Notes: generated by a model from the letters alone, not told the origin. DNA of 64,000 bases from Chaenocephalus aceratus (GCA_023974075.1 CM043793.1:7620788-7684787), one strand, 5' to 3'; shown: positions 1 to 53,600, counted from the stretch's first letter. Program-made: numbers and translations.

Positions 1-131
1 CGTTTGTGTACTCTCAAATTCTAGCGCCCTCGAGCTGGTTTCTCCATTCTTACCTACCCTACCTATAATAGCATTTCATGGAATATGACAAAAAGTGTTT
101 CTGAAGTGATTTACCTACCCCACCTTTAAGG
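1..131. repeat. Degenerate TTAA-type inverted-repeat element
   Basis: The stretch carries two copies of the end motif TTACCTACCCYACCT, at about 50-65 and 112-127, next to a CTCGAG..GGTTTCTC block. The same end motifs bound the full copy at 41900-42241. This copy is rearranged and cut by the window edge. Confidence 0.55.
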
Positions 132-203
132 TATCAATAATTGTAATCCAATATATTATTATGACATAAGCTAATTGTGTTATACACAATGCGAGTATTT
201 CTA

Positions 204-330
204 TACATTACATTACATGTCATTGTTAGACGCTTTTATCCAATTTGGGGTGAAGTGTCTTGCCCAGGGACACAACGACATGCTGACTGCAGTGGGACTC
301 GAACTTGCTATCCCCTGAGCCACAGCCTCC
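204..330 (-). repeat. tRNA-derived SINE, reverse orientation
   Basis: The sequence around GGGTGAAGTGTCTTGCCC and ACACAACGACATGCTGACTG recurs at 21697-21850 (opposite strand) and 63060-63210. Read on the minus strand, the box-B-like GTTCGAGTCCC sits next to an A-box-like TGGCTCAGGGG, so this is a tRNA-derived SINE and not a gene. Confidence 0.6.
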
Positions 331-485
331 GCTATACTATATTTGTACTTTTACATTAGTAAAACATCTGAGTTCTTCCACCATTGGCTTAATCGGATCA
401 CATAGTTCAAATATGTGTTAATTTTAACAGAATATTTGTTCTTCCTTCAAATGTAACCTTATTTAAATGTTTCAGTCAACTACAC

Positions 486-996
486 CAGTGCTTCTCAAAC
501 CTTTTTCAGTAATGTACCCCCTTTGAAACATCTTCTCAGCCAAGTACCCCCTGACCGACCCCCAACATTTTTGATAGAAAAAGCCATATAAATTATTACA
601 ATATAGTGATGTTCCATCAGTGTGTGATTTATTAACTCCTTCATGCATGAATTACAACCAACTAAGGATATTTCCCCCTTTATGCATGAAAAAAAGACCA
701 CATTTTTTAAAACAGATTTTCCCAAGGAGTTTTTCAATTGAAGTGAATCGAAATTACATATTATGAAAAACTATAAAATACAATACACACATTTGAATGT
801 TTATATGAGGACCCCCTTGGTGGTTCTAGGAATATGTTATATACAATTGTGTTTTCTATATAACTTGTTGTACTAAGATTATTTTCGTAATCATGCATGC
901 TATTTTTTTAATTAACTTTTTTTTGTATCTCACGTACCCCCTGCAGTACCCCAACGTCCCCCTAGGGGTCCGGGTACCCCCATTTGAGAATCACTG
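486..996. mobile_element. Non-autonomous hAT element with 8-bp duplication
   Basis: The ends are CAGTGCTTCTCAAA and TTTGAGAATCACTG, imperfect inverted repeats. AACTACAC is repeated exactly at 478-485 and 997-1004. An 8-bp duplication and CAGTG-type termini are hallmarks of hAT elements. The interior is rich in GTACCCCC motifs and has no credible transposase ORF. Confidence 0.85.
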
Positions 997-1499
997 AACT
1001 ACACTGTAACATGCTGTACAAGCAGAATGCCTGCAAGCTGCGTTCAATAACAGCAATGAGAGTATGCAGCAGTGCTGAAAGCCGGTGCAAAGTGCAACAT
1101 GTGCTGCATTTAGAGACTCCTTGGAAAAGAGCAACTTTCAAAGTTTTTACCCAAAAATATTATTGTATGAACAACAGCTTGAAAAAGTTAGAATTACATA
1201 TACAAATAATAAAAATAACCTTTCATATACAGTATTTGAGGTTTATTTTACATTATTCTCTTAAAAAAAATAACTTAACGGTAATAAAAACATAAAAGCA
1301 AACAAACAGTACATTTTTAGAAATGTACAGATATGGGTCTATTAAGCGTTAAGCGTTTTTGTTAGAAAAACAAAGTGGCACATTGTCGCTCTAAGTTTTA
1401 TAAATACGGTAGTTTAAGGATCACCTGAAGGCAGCACAGTTGTACAACGTCGGTGTCGCTCTTGAACGCAGCTCGTGACCTTTTCTACATAACATTTAA

Positions 1500-1544
1500 A
1501 CTACTCTCTGCACAGAAGAAAAACAGGAGCTGAGCTTAAAGAAG
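1500..1544 (+). other. nudt12: Candidate 5' untranslated exon end of NUDT12
   Basis: GAAG|GTGAGA at 1541-1550 is a good splice donor. The first coding exon is preceded by a splice acceptor (tttttaaag, ending at 2330) only 9 bp before the ATG, which implies an upstream non-coding exon. The link is inference; no transcript evidence is available here. Confidence 0.3.
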
Positions 1545-2339
1545 GTGAGACTTGTTTTATTATTAATATTACAAATGCTGTGTTCACTGATGTTAGGAAT
1601 AAACCGTAATATTATTCCAGGACATAGACGGGATCAGACAGACCGGAAGACTTTAACTAACGTTATCTGCCCTCTTGAGTTTTCGGTAATCAACACACAG
1701 GCTGATGTCCAGCTGTAAAAAATACATTACCGTAATATCATAACTGACCTCACAGGTAACATACCGTAGGTTACAGTCACACTGATTTACCTGTCGTGAG
1801 TGCTGTATTCGCTTTGGATATCATTATTCTGCAGTGAACACTGTACCATTGATTCGCCTTATTCATTATTTGAATATTAAAGCCGAAACACGTGTAGACT
1901 GTTTTGCAAGCTGTTCATGTTTGATGCATTTTGTAACAATGTTATGTGTGCGTAACCTAAGATTGATTGACAGCTGTTTGCACCAGTGGAGGAGAATAAA
2001 TATTTAAAGGCACAGTCATTTTAATGTTAACATTTTCATTTTTTAATGTAAGTATTATAGGTAGTGGTGAACGAAAATCGTTTTGCTTCATTCAATATGT
2101 GATTAGCTTTTCTAAAGCAACATTTTCAAATTTGTCAAAAAAGTATATTAAATGTATATGTTTATATAACTCCTTTTCAAGTGTTCCGAATCCTTTGTGG
2201 TCAAAAATGTTGTTGAATTTAATCTAATCAAATCTACAGATTTATTCAGCAGTAATATTATTACAAAACATCGTATAGTAAAAACACTGACAGTGAACAT
2301 TTATTTGGCAAAATGTGCTCTTTTTTAAAGGCAGCCGGA

Positions 2340-13909
<11,570 letters not shown>

Positions 13910-14144
13910 CACTGAACCTCCAGACCATAAGGTGGATCAATGAACCAGCAGCTGTCAGAACTGTTGCTACTCTATTACGACAAACCAGGAACACTACCGC
14001 TGAGGTAACAGCCAGATTCTGAGGGCTGTACAGGACAGTTTGTTAATGTGGTTTGATTTCACCGCTAAGTCCAAATCATTGAAACGCACCACTTGCCGAT
14101 AAAGGCGAAGACAGAACTTTTGAAGATGGAAAAGATGATCAACA

Positions 14145-14150
14145 ATAAAC
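14145..14150 (+). terminator. nudt12: Possible NUDT12 polyadenylation signal
   Basis: AATAAA lies 236 bp after the NUDT12 stop codon on the sense strand. It is the first good candidate; no cleavage evidence is available. Confidence 0.35.
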
Positions 14151-15153
14151 CTTTACATTTCCGATTCTCAGCTTTGAGCTTAGACTCGGGATGTGATGAT
14201 GGTTTGAATGTAACGCAACTGTACAAAGTTAAGGACACTTTTGCAAAACATTTTAATCTGTAATTAGACAAAAACAGCGATACTGGGATATAAAACTATT
14301 CCGATTAATTTAACAGGGTTAATTGAGCAATCTGTACAAATGTGTAATTGCATACAAACGTTGCCAATTTATTTTGTATTGGTTTTTCAGTTGAATTATA
14401 TTATATAATTATATATTACATTTTTTTCTCTCCAATATTTTTCGTTTTTAATAATCGTGATATCAATTATCGACCCAAATAATCGAGATTATGATTTTTG
14501 CCATAATCTAGCAGCCCTACTTTTGAGACAGTGCGAGCTACTTTTTTAGAAAAAAGGCTGAGAATTCTAGAAGTCTCAACTACTTTTTTTAAAGCCCAGA
14601 TAGCTAACATGCTCGAGCCTCAATGTACTCAAACCCTTGTCCTGATCGCACAGGACCATTGTGCTTTGCTCTGTAGTTTAAGATTAGGATTGTACTGCCG
14701 AATCAACTTTCAAGGATAGCTTTTGTTTTTGCTGTGTAATGGAAATGACAGCCACTAGGAGGCACCAGCATGTGTTTAAACCTTCGTCTCTTACTAGTCC
14801 TCTTTGCCTCAGCATGCAGCACTGATGTTCAGGCTTCATCTGCAGTGTTTGAAGTTAAGCAGCAGTGTTCTGTATAATCAGGCCACACATCCGTTTTCCA
14901 TGTAATCTGCCTCGCATGTTATCTGATTAACACAGCTGTTTGCCATTAATTCCGGAAAATTAAATTTTAGAGCGGCTTCTGCCTGATGGGCCCTCTCAGA
15001 GAAGTCGTCTGGTCGGTGCTCTACCTCTGGAAAGCAGACGTTGGCTTCATTTTTTTGACTCCGTTGAGCAGCATCGGCCTCTCGTCTCTCCTCAGAGCCT
15101 CTCGTCTCTCCTCAGATGTGAAAACTCTTCGATAGTTAAATCCATAGTCAGCT
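14151..15153. other. Tail-to-tail spacer between NUDT12 and the receptor
   Basis: The stretch should hold the receptor's 3' UTR on the minus strand; an AATAAA on that strand is at 14368-14373. A direct repeat of AGCCTCTCGTCTCTCCTC occurs at 15077-15112. I see no gene. Confidence 0.4.
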
Positions 15154-43966
<28,813 letters not shown>

Positions 43967-44194
43967 CTTAGCTGGTAAAAAATTACCAAATATTCAAAAG
44001 ATTAGCTCATTGTAAACATAAAATAAGTCCATCGTCTTTCAAAACCCATTATTTTCTATGTAGAAGGACTACATGACTTCAGAGAACTTGTTTTTAAAAA
44101 AAATCTCTGGTGTATGAAAGCTGTGAGCGGTGAATCAGGAAGATGTAATGTTGATCAGGAAACTGCTCCATGTCTTTAAGTTACACCCATTATT

Positions 44195-44198
44195 ACAT

Positions 44199-44238
<40 letters not shown>

Positions 44239-44262
44239 TGTGTGCGCATGCGTGTGTGTGTT
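44195..44262 (+). repeat. (TG)n microsatellite
   Basis: About 65 bp of TG with a few CG interruptions. Confidence 0.97.
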
Positions 44263-44604
44263 TGTGTTACAATTTACATTTCCTGTTAAATGATCACTGC
44301 TTTTCTACGTTAATAAACCTGCACGGCACCGGAACACTGACCAATTCAAACATACTGTAAATATTGTATTCATGTCTAAACACTCATAATATGCATGGAG
44401 GTTGCTGTACAAATAAAATGTATTCTTATTCATGTCTGTGTAAGTAGTTGTAGACGAAGTATTAGCAGCAGAACTAGTATTTGTAGTAGTAGCATTGCTC
44501 TCTGGTGGACAAACTATTGAATGGAGACACTGTCAAACCCTAACCCAAGTCAATGGCAATATATAATTCCAGTTGTAATGTTATTATGCCATGCATTTGT
44601 GGGC

Positions 44605-44765
44605 CGCCGTATAACACAGTTGGTAGAGCAGGCAGCCCATGTACTGGGGCTTGGTTCCCCTGCAGAGGACCCAGATTTGTATCCGGCCTTTGACCATTTG
44701 CCCGTGTCATCCCCTCTGTCTCCCCCTTCAACACTGTCACCTCAATAAAGGCACTGTGTTATAAA
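44605..44765 (+). repeat. tRNA-derived SINE
   Basis: An A-box-like AGTTGGTAGAGCAG and a B-box-like GATTTGTATCC are followed by CATCCCCTCTGTCTCCCCC and AATAAAGGCA, a widespread fish SINE layout. Confidence 0.7.
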
Positions 44766-44825
44766 CACATTTTTTGTTAAAAGCGGTATGGTGTCTGTCA
44801 CCCCACTCCTATTGTGTTTGTGTAA

Positions 44826-45148
44826 AGCTGCAATCACATGATACACCATAAAAGCTCTCTGCGCTGACGTTGCCGTTTCTACGGGGATAGCGGTTCCACC
44901 CTCGACTAAGCGGACGCGCTACACTCAGTGTCTCGCACTGTTGGAAATCATTGCGACCACTGCACCCAAAGCTCCATCTATTCCGATTTTTGACCTTGTT
45001 TACGCACAACCAATCAGATGAGAGCTGCATGTAGCGGCGCAAGGGAGGTAACTGTAGAAACACAACCTAACTAGCTGTTTCACTGCAAGGCTCTGCGACC
45101 AACCAGTTGAGCAAAGACCAAATCATGTGTCATGTGAATGCACTTCTA
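44826..45148. repeat. Inverted-repeat element family G copy 2
   Basis: The ends AAGCTGCAATCACATGATAC and TGTCATGTGAATGCACTT pair imperfectly; same family as 28586-28926. Confidence 0.6.
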
Positions 45149-45344
45149 ATGTGTGTGCATTTTGTTCTTCACTTCTTTAGAACACTTCTTTGTTATTTTG
45201 GTGATGGTCCGACCTCCTGAGGCAGCAGCGTTCACAACATCTGCCACATGCTGCAACTGTAACCGAATGTCCGAACTGTGTCCACCAATCAATATTTTTT
45301 ACTTGTATCCAGAAACAAGAACTTCAATATCAATGTTAAATTAA

Positions 45345-46690
45345 AGCTGCAAGCAGCGTTGAGCGGGTCTTCGATGCTCCGCAGGCTGTTGTCCGCACAT
45401 CGACGTGTCACGTAGGTGTCTCAAGGACTCGGCCGTTGGCAAACGTGGGAAGTTTCAGGGCGATCGGACAACGTACATAGGAGTTACAGCAATATCACAA
45501 ACATTGTGTTTGATGGCGAGTGATCTGTCATCATGGCAACGACATTTGATGACACCCCATAATATGCCTAGATGTGTTGAGGGCTGCATCGTTATCAAAC
45601 CTGTGAAGTTTTGGGCCGTTTGGAGCATGTTCAATGGAGTTATGAGAAAACCGTGTTTCATGGTGACCATTGTGTTACCATGGCAACGGCATTTGACGAA
45701 ACCTAAAAACTGACACATATATGTCTTGAGGGCTGTACCGTTGGCACACGTTAAGTTTGAACACTTTTTGTCCATTAACACTGGAGGTATAGCAATATCG
45801 TGCTTAACAACACGGTGTTGTCGTATCTCAATGGAAAATCGTCCAAACGGCACCAGGCTTCAGACGATGGTTAATGGTCCGGCCCTCAACAGCTCTGTCA
45901 ATTATAGGGTGTCATTATATGCTGTTGCCATGGCAACAGCTTTAGAGGAAACTCACTATTGTCATATTGAGGTGTTGAGGGCCGGACCATTAACTGTCAT
46001 CTGAAGTCTGGTGCCGTTTTGACCCTTTTCATAGGAGTTACGACAACATCATGCGTTATGGCGAGGGTTCCGTTCCCATGGCAACGGCATATAATGACAC
46101 CCTATAATTGACAGAGCTGTTGAGGGCCGGACCATTAATCATCGTCTGAAGCCTGGTGCCGTTTGGACGATTTTCCATTGAGATACGACAACACCGTGTT
46201 TAATGGCGAGGGATCTGTCACCATGGCAACGGTATATGATGACACCCCATGATGGACATAAAGCTGTTGAGGGCCGGACCATTGGCCATCGTCTGGTGCC
46301 GTTTGGACCATTTTCCATTGAGTTACGACAACATCGTGTTTTTTGGCGAGGGATGCATTGCCATGGAAACGGCATATGGTGAGATCTCAGATTTCACATA
46401 GAGCTGTTGAGGCACGGACCGGTGTTATACAAGTGAAGATTGGGGGACGATCGGACCGTGTCCATTGGAGTTACAGCGACATCGTGTTTTATGGCGAGGG
46501 ATTCGTTGCCATGGTAACGCCACATTATGTAACATCAGATTTGACCTAGAGCTGTTCAGGGCCGCAGTGTTAACCATCATGTGAAGTTTAGGCGATAGGC
46601 GATCTGAGCATGTCAGTTTGAGTTATGACGTCATCGTGTTCCATGGCGAAGGATCGCCTAGCATCGAACGAACGTGAACTTTGGGGGAAA
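45345..46690. repeat. Tandem/inverted array of ~150-bp units
   Basis: Units share GTTGAGGGCCGGACCATT, GGTGCCGTTTGGAC, GAGTTACGACAACATCGTG and ACCATGGCAACGGCAT. About eight units are recognisable. Those at 45831-45940 are inverted relative to 46076-46190, giving two ~110-bp pairing arms. The open frames inside are repeat artefacts. Confidence 0.8.
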
Positions 46691-46789
46691 ATCACGGCGA
46701 TGCCGTGCGGAAAAAAAAGAGTTTCGTGATATCGTGAAAACAGTTGTAGAAACTACTCCCAAAAAAATACTACGTATTGTGCATTTTTT

Positions 46790-47445
46790 TTGTACAGCAC
46801 AAAGCGAATGTATTTTTTGCCTCTACTCGGACACGTCTCCATGCTTTAATTTTCAAAAAGCTCTTTATTTTTCTCCTGTGCCGAAGCACCTCTTTTCACC
46901 CTCCTTCTGAAACCAGAGCCCAGTCTGCTCTGATTGGTTAGCTGGCCGGCTCGGTTTTGATTGGTGGACCGCTTAGAGATGTCCTGCCCCTAAGCCTATC
47001 ACCTACAATGTGTTGGAGCACGAGCCAATCATTCATTAGACTGGATCAGAGAAGATCGGCAAATAAATAAGTAAGTGAGCATACTTATTGGGCCCAGCTT
47101 TGGGCACTTTTGCTCTCGAGAGTCCGGCCATTTTAGCAGAGTCTGCTCTGATTGGTTAGTTGACTCACTCTGTTGCGATTGGTCAACCACTAAGAGATGT
47201 GTCGGAAATATCCCGACCATTACAAAATCAAGTACAATGTTGTGGAACGCTAGCCAATAGAAGCGTTATGTAGTGATTTCCCTATGGAAGTAAACAAAGG
47301 AGTCCAATGGGGGCGTTTCAGAGAGGGTGTGGGAGAGAAACTCCCTCTGGAGAGAACACAGGGATTTTTTGCAGACCATTAACATGCACAACAACCTATA
47401 CAACACACTACAGTGGAGCAACAAGCATAACCGGGCCTCTTTAAA
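46790..47445. repeat. MITE family P copy, nearly full length
   Basis: The copy has GCACCTCTTTTCACCC, TGATTGGTTAGCTGGCCGG, CTAGCCAATAGAAGCG and GAGAGAAACTCCCTCTGGAG. It contains a partial internal duplication of the GATTGGTTAG region at about 47085-47200. Confidence 0.6.
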
Positions 47446-48879
47446 AAGGAACAGGCTTCTGTTCAGGTGCCAAATGCACAATAACGCCTAAAGGAAGCTT
47501 CTCTTTAAACTGCACAACATAATTGATAAAACTGACAAACTATTTGGAGCCAGGTATATACGCTTTACTAGTATAACAATGGCTCTCACCACACATTCAG
47601 TGAAGAAACACCACTCAGGGAATTACCAAACCCCAACTGTTCCTCATTTATTTTTCAAGTTCTTTCCTCAAAAGCAACAATTCAGCTCTTCTCATTCTTT
47701 TTTCTTATAGAAAATGAAAAAAGAAATTGCTTGTACAAACATTTAAAAATGACTTACAGCGGGAAAAAGAAAAGGAAAAATAAATGCTGTGCAGATTGAT
47801 AGATGAATTGTTCCTCTGGTCTGCGTGTCTCCACACTGTCAGATGCAGCGAGCATAGGCTCACTCTACTGTTATATATGAATTGAGGAGTGCGGGAGACA
47901 AAAAAGGCTAAACAAGTACTTTTCATCCAAGAGAAGACCAATGAGGTTTCACGACCGCTGTGCTTTTGAAACCTGTAAAAATGTCAAGTTAATGCATGTG
48001 AGACAAAAGAAAATCCCTCTATCCTGAAAGACATTTTTGGGGTGTTTCTTGCCCGGCAACAGAGAAAACATGTAAACCAATGGTGCAGCAATTAGACTTG
48101 GGGTATTTACGAGATACAGGAAGTGAAACAGACCAAAATATATATATATATAACATTATCCGTTCACCATGTCTGGTCACAGCCGTTCAAAAAGTGGATC
48201 ATATTAGCCTTTTTTGGGGGGAGGGGGAACAAAAGCTAAATCAGATGTCGTGAATCTGACACACGAGGGATTTTTTTATTACCCCAAAGATCCGTTTCAT
48301 ATTCATACACATGATATACCTTGAAGATCTGCAAAAATGAGTTTTTCCTGCTCATCAGCAAATGTCCTCAGGCAGCTGCTGATATTTACAATAATTATTT
48401 ACGGATGTAACGGTGGCACGAGTTTACTTTACTAGATTCATTGTCGAGCTTTTGTTAAACCTGTGTGTACTTAAGATCATTCCCGCCTTGCTGAGCAATT
48501 CAGCCAATTTCTTTTTCCAAGTCGACAGTAAACATGATTTATTCTGAGACGTCGTGATGGAGGTTGAGTGATGGTTAAGCCTCTAGATCTATTCATCCAT
48601 CCAACACAATTAGGACTTTTTATGCACTCATTATGTTAAATGCTTTTTCTTTGACAAATAATCAAAATGTATAATCTTGATTAGGTGCTTATAAAGTTGA
48701 GGTAAAAAGCAAAGATAACAATGTGTGAAACATTTAGTTATTTCAAATAATGGTAACTTGCACCCAAAGCTTGTACTTCCGTCGACCTTTGTTGCAGATC
48801 AAGATGTGAAAATGGATTCCGGCACTGCCATCGTGTTTTCTTATAAGATTTCCTTACTTGTGTTTTGTTTCTTTCGTCT
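47446..48879. other. Intergenic or distal HIRA 3' UTR sequence
   Basis: I see no ORF or repeat family. It lies downstream of HIRA on its strand and could be part of a long 3' UTR; an AATAAA on the minus strand is at about 47646. Confidence 0.3.
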
Positions 48880-48885
48880 AAATTC

Positions 48886-49578
48886 TACGGTGGTCGACCT
48901 GTGCAATCACGCTCCACTTCCATTAGGAGAAATGGGCTCAAAAACGATGCAAATAAAAACACAACTGAGCCAAAACACATGAAGAAACATCTTCATCAAC
49001 TTGACAAGACATGAGCAGTATTTACTCAAAAAGCTGCTCAAACTAAACGCGGGAAGAAGCTCAAAACACAACGAAAACAGGGGACACTCAAAAGTGCCGC
49101 AGCGCTGGGACCGGAGCGCTTGTTGATGTTCTGGGATTATAAAGTTGGCCAACTGTCACTGTTGGCAGAGTTAGCCTGTTTCACGATTGTAAGTGTTTTG
49201 TCAGTATCTGAAATAACTAGGCTAGCTAGCTAGCTGACAGCAGATCTGCAATAATATCAGAAGGATTCCTGGGATCGCATTTTTTAAATAAGCTACTACA
49301 ATGTACATTTGAGGTAAGTTTCCAGTCACAGTGTGCCAACTTCATAATCCTCAAAAGTCAACACGCGCTCCGGTCCCAGCTGTGTGCATCACTTTTTAGT
49401 GTCCCCGTTTGTGTTGTGTTGTGTTTTCAGCTTCTTACGTCGTTTCTTTATTTGCAGCGTTTCGTTTATGCACATGTGCTTTTAGTAAATGCTGCGCATG
49501 TTTCGTCAACTTGGTGAAGATGTTTTTTAATTTGCGCGTGTTTTGGCACGTGTTTTTTTTATTGCATCGTTTTGGGCA
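48886..49578. repeat. MITE family A copy 5, most complete
   Basis: The ends ACGGTGGTCGACCTGTGC and GTCGTCGGCCACCGT are inverted repeats, with AAATTCT on both outer sides (48879-48885 and 49579-49585). About 690 bp, uninterrupted, and the best reference for the family here. Confidence 0.75.
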
Positions 49579-49592
49579 GTCGTCGGCCACCG

Positions 49593-50459
49593 TAAATTCT
49601 GCAACGCTTCCTCTTTGTGCACATGTTTCTACTCTTACATGCTTGAAGTGCTCTTCGACTGGAGCGAATGCTCTCATGGGTTAGGATTAGCTGCAAAAAA
49701 GGCATCCCTTAAAAATCGAGGTCCATCCTGTATCTCTGAATATACCATTACATTTCCAGTGGTGTCATAAGTTTGATTATCTTCTTCGCGGTGACCTGTG
49801 ACTTCAAATGTTGGCATTGGCATTTCTTCAGCCAGAACACTCAGAAAGCTTCACCCATCAGCCTTTAAAAACCCATTTGAACCTTTTGTTAAGGATGCCC
49901 TTCATTTCCTTCACTTTGCAGATAGAGTGGTGTAGTTATTGTTACACTTGAAGGCATCACTTTGGTACAAGCATATTGCTCCATTACATCCATTTTGATT
50001 TATTCCATTTCCTTTTTCACTGTCTCACCTCTGCTCACTCTCTCGGAGGAGAGAAACAGACTTGAGAAAGATTTATCGAGCTGCAGGGATCCAACCAGCA
50101 ACATTTGTAACACAACCTCTCTTAATTAAATATGTTTTAGTTCATGGAGCAGGAGAGAGGTGCATAGGTTTAAAAAAAACAAACAAAAAAAACGACAGAA
50201 CACGTGAGTTGGAACTAAGATTGTGATTAGAAGAAAAAAATCCAAAGCACCCGCCACTTCTTCCCAGTGAGCGACAGCACCGAAAGTCCCCAAACTTTGA
50301 AAGCTGTGGACTCGCCGTGAATGAAGTGTTTCTGTTTTGCAGCTTTCAGCCCAAACAGCGTGTCAAGCTTCTTCAGTTGACGATAAGCAGTCAGAGTTCA
50401 CCCGAGTCGAACTGGAAGAACCAAACTGGTTTCATGATGAGTCCAGGCATGTGTGTTGT

Positions 50460-50506
<47 letters not shown>

Positions 50507-50518
50507 CAGCAGTGTGTG
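49593..50518. other. hira: HIRA 3' flank / 3' UTR
   Basis: The minus strand below the HIRA stop should begin its 3' UTR. It includes a (TG)22 tract at 50461-50504, only 15 bp after the stop, and a minus-strand AATAAA at about 49999-50004. Confidence 0.45.
50461..50504 (+). repeat. (TG)22 microsatellite
   Basis: An uninterrupted TG tract just beyond the HIRA stop codon. Confidence 0.97.
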
Positions 50519-50635
50519 TTATTTGTTGCGCAGTAGCTCCAGCTGGTCCTGGTATTCGGTGAATAGTCTCTGGAATCGCAGGTTTTCAACGATGACAGGT
50601 AAGACCTCCCGCAACAACTCGCGCTTACGTAGACC
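50519..50635 (-). CDS. hira: HIRA last exon
   Basis: The exon encodes GLRKRELLREVLPVIVENLR and FQRLFTEYQDQLELLRNK to the stop. The acceptor is TTAAG|GGTC. Confidence 0.95.
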   Translation of the reverse strand, partial: GLRKRELLREVLPVIVENLRFQRLFTEYQDQLELLRNK

Positions 50636-53600
50636 CTTAACACAGAAAACAGATCGTTAGCGACTAGCATATGCACCGTTTAATGTGGAGCCAGAGCTAA
50701 CGCAAGCTAACTCATTAGCTATTAGCTTTGTTTGCACAGGTCATAACAGATTAATCAAATGAGCAAAAAAACTATTCCGGACAGTCGCAATTACACAACC
50801 TGTTTTTTTTTTTTAATGTTCTATAGACAAAACAGTTAACATTGTATGGTATCCAATGTCCAGGTTAGAAAGAAAAATGGATTGGGGCATCCCTTTATGT
50901 CTTAATGTATATGTAATATACTTAAGGTTAATGCTGAATGAGTACAGCCTAATCCTTGGTCAACATCTAGCAACAATACAACTAAGAGATGGGACACAAA
51001 GCAGCTTTGGGAGCAGGAACAAAAAGGACAATACATTTGTTTGTGTGGAAGGTAAACGTTTTGAAAAATGTTGAGTTGTACCAGAGTGGTGGGCTCCCAG
51101 GCTGTCGCTGCTGATTTGTGGACGGGACCGAGCAGCTCCTTGCAGAGTTCTCGGAGACGAAACTCTGAACCTGGAGGGATCACACAACGTTTTGTCAACA
51201 CTGAAACCGAAACCCCATCAGCACTCCTGGATGAACTTTATACATTGTAACACTGTGGACCTTTGTCTACCCTCTGGCTGTGAGTTATCATAAACAGACA
51301 ACATGCGCTCTAGTATAGAGTACGACTGGCCGATGTGCTTAGTGACTTTTCGTAGTTACTCCGAGGGAAAAGAAACTAATAAGTCATTCAAAAAGTGTTC
51401 ATATGAGATTTTGAGCAATTTTCATATGTCAACCTGCCAGCCACTAAAAGAGGATGGATGTGGAACTGTAAAACCATTTCATCGCTGAAGTGTGGCTGTG
51501 AATGATCCGAAACATAATTCATTGTCTGTAATGTTGTCTTAAAAACAGAAGAACTAATTATTAGTGGCAGGGCTACATAAGGTTTGTACAGTCAGCACTG
51601 GGTTGTTCGTGACTCTTATCAGTCTGAAATCGTTATAAAAAGGAATAGTTTGCTACCTTCGTTGACAAGGAAACGGGTGTAGATGAGCAGCCAGTAGCGA
51701 TACTCCTGTGCTGACTGCAAAGTCAGAGCAGACGCCAGCTGATTCTCCAGGAAGGCCAACGTCATGCTCTGCTGCAGGTGGTGAGGGGTGGAGGAGAGGC
51801 GGGACGCCAGCCGACCAGCACTGCAGGGACCACACACATGGTGTTTATTTACTCATTTATTACCTTTCACCTGGAGATAGAAGGGGGCGATTAAATACTG
51901 CTGTCATACTTGAGGTTGCGTCCCTGCATGACAGCCAGTGGCCCTGAGGACACAGGTGCATCCTGGGTAGGTAGGCAGCTCCTGAAGTCAGCACACTGGA
52001 CCATAGAGTCTCCTTTATCCGCTATTAACGTCCTGTAAGAGAGACAGTATAATTATTTAAGTTTACTCATTCACTCGGGGGGGGGGGGGGTTGTGAATGA
52101 TATTTTTGAAAGGGGGGGCATTGGGGAGTTCTTGGTGGTGTGTCTGTGACGCTCTATGGAGGATTATCAAGTTATGGCAGATAGCCCTCAGCCAGTGTCT
52201 AATCATTCAAAATGACCTTGATTTTGTCAGTCATATAAAATAAATGAACGTTGACACGAACCTCTTCCTGTCACATACTAAGCAAAACAGATAAACATTG
52301 GCTACCGCCATTGGCACATGTCACCTTATTTACTGATGTGCCGATGGCGGAAAATATGGCTAACATCGGCAGATGCCAATATCACAACCTTTTCCCCAAT
52401 GATAAATGCTATCCATTACTTTTAGCTAGCTATTTCAACTGTTCTTCATTGCGTTTCGGTAGCCATTTCAACGGTTTAACCATCACTGTTAAAATGATTT
52501 ATGTATTACATTTAGCCAACTCTTCAAACTGTTGATGCTTTTAGCTAGTTTTTAAAACGTTTATCCATTACTTCTAGCTAGCTATTTAAAACGTTTATCC
52601 ATTACTTCTAGCTAGCTATTTAAAACGTTTATCCATTACTTCTAGCTAGCTATTTAAAACGTTTATCCATTACTTCTAGCTAGCTATTTAAAACGTTTAT
52701 CCATTACTGGAAGCTAGCTATTTAAAACGTTTATCCATTACTTCGAGCTAGCTATTTAAAACGTTTATCCATTACTTCTAGCTAGCTATTTAAAACGTTT
52801 ATCCATTACTTCGAGCTAGCTATTTAAAACGTTTATCCATTACTTCTAGCTAGCTATTTAAAACGTTTATCCATTACTGGAAGCTAGCTATTTTAACTGT
52901 TCTTCTTTACGTTTCGCTGGCTTTTCAAAAGTTTAGCAATTACTTTTAGCCAACTGTTACAAAAGTGTGTCTATAACTTGTAGCGAGCTATTTCAAACGC
53001 TTTTTCTAGCCTTACTTTTAGCAAAGGGTTTTTTCTACCCTTAATACCAGCAAACCCTGGTTGGGAATCAGCGCTGTCAGTCCACTCTTTAGTGCAGGGG
53101 TGGGGAACCTTTTTCCTCTCAAGGGCCATTTCAATGTTTTCAACATCCTCCGAGGGCCGTACAAATTATTGACCTCTGCTTAAAAATACTAAAATCACAG
53201 CCCATTCATTTGGCCTTTCTTTCATGCTGTGCAAAGAAAAAGCAACCTCTTAATCCAAATATCTTGCCATGACTCACGCATGCATGCACTTGCACGGTTG
53301 TGGCTTGACCACCAAAACAGAAAGATATGGACACTGTGTGGAAATGTATTTAGTTTCCTATCCATGTGAACATGATTTAAGTGGGGGGGACCTGTCCCTA
53401 GAGGAGGTTAGGTCCTGCTCCCCCGGGAAGATTTTTTTTTTTTTTTTAAATGTTGAAGTTAAAAGCATCAATCTGGTGCACTTTGAGAGCAACATTAGGA
53501 GATCTATGGATACATCTCTCAACATCCATATGAAACCTAACTGTAAACAGATTTTCTTTTCTTTATGGATATTTTACAAATCACTCCTCTTTCAAACTGT

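Noticed and set aside
45455..45853. 132-codon minus-strand ORF
   Set aside because: It lies wholly in the ~150-bp repeat array and recurs by repetition.
52530..52885. CRISPR-like regular repeat array
   Set aside because: Units are contiguous with no spacers and the genome is vertebrate; this is a minisatellite.
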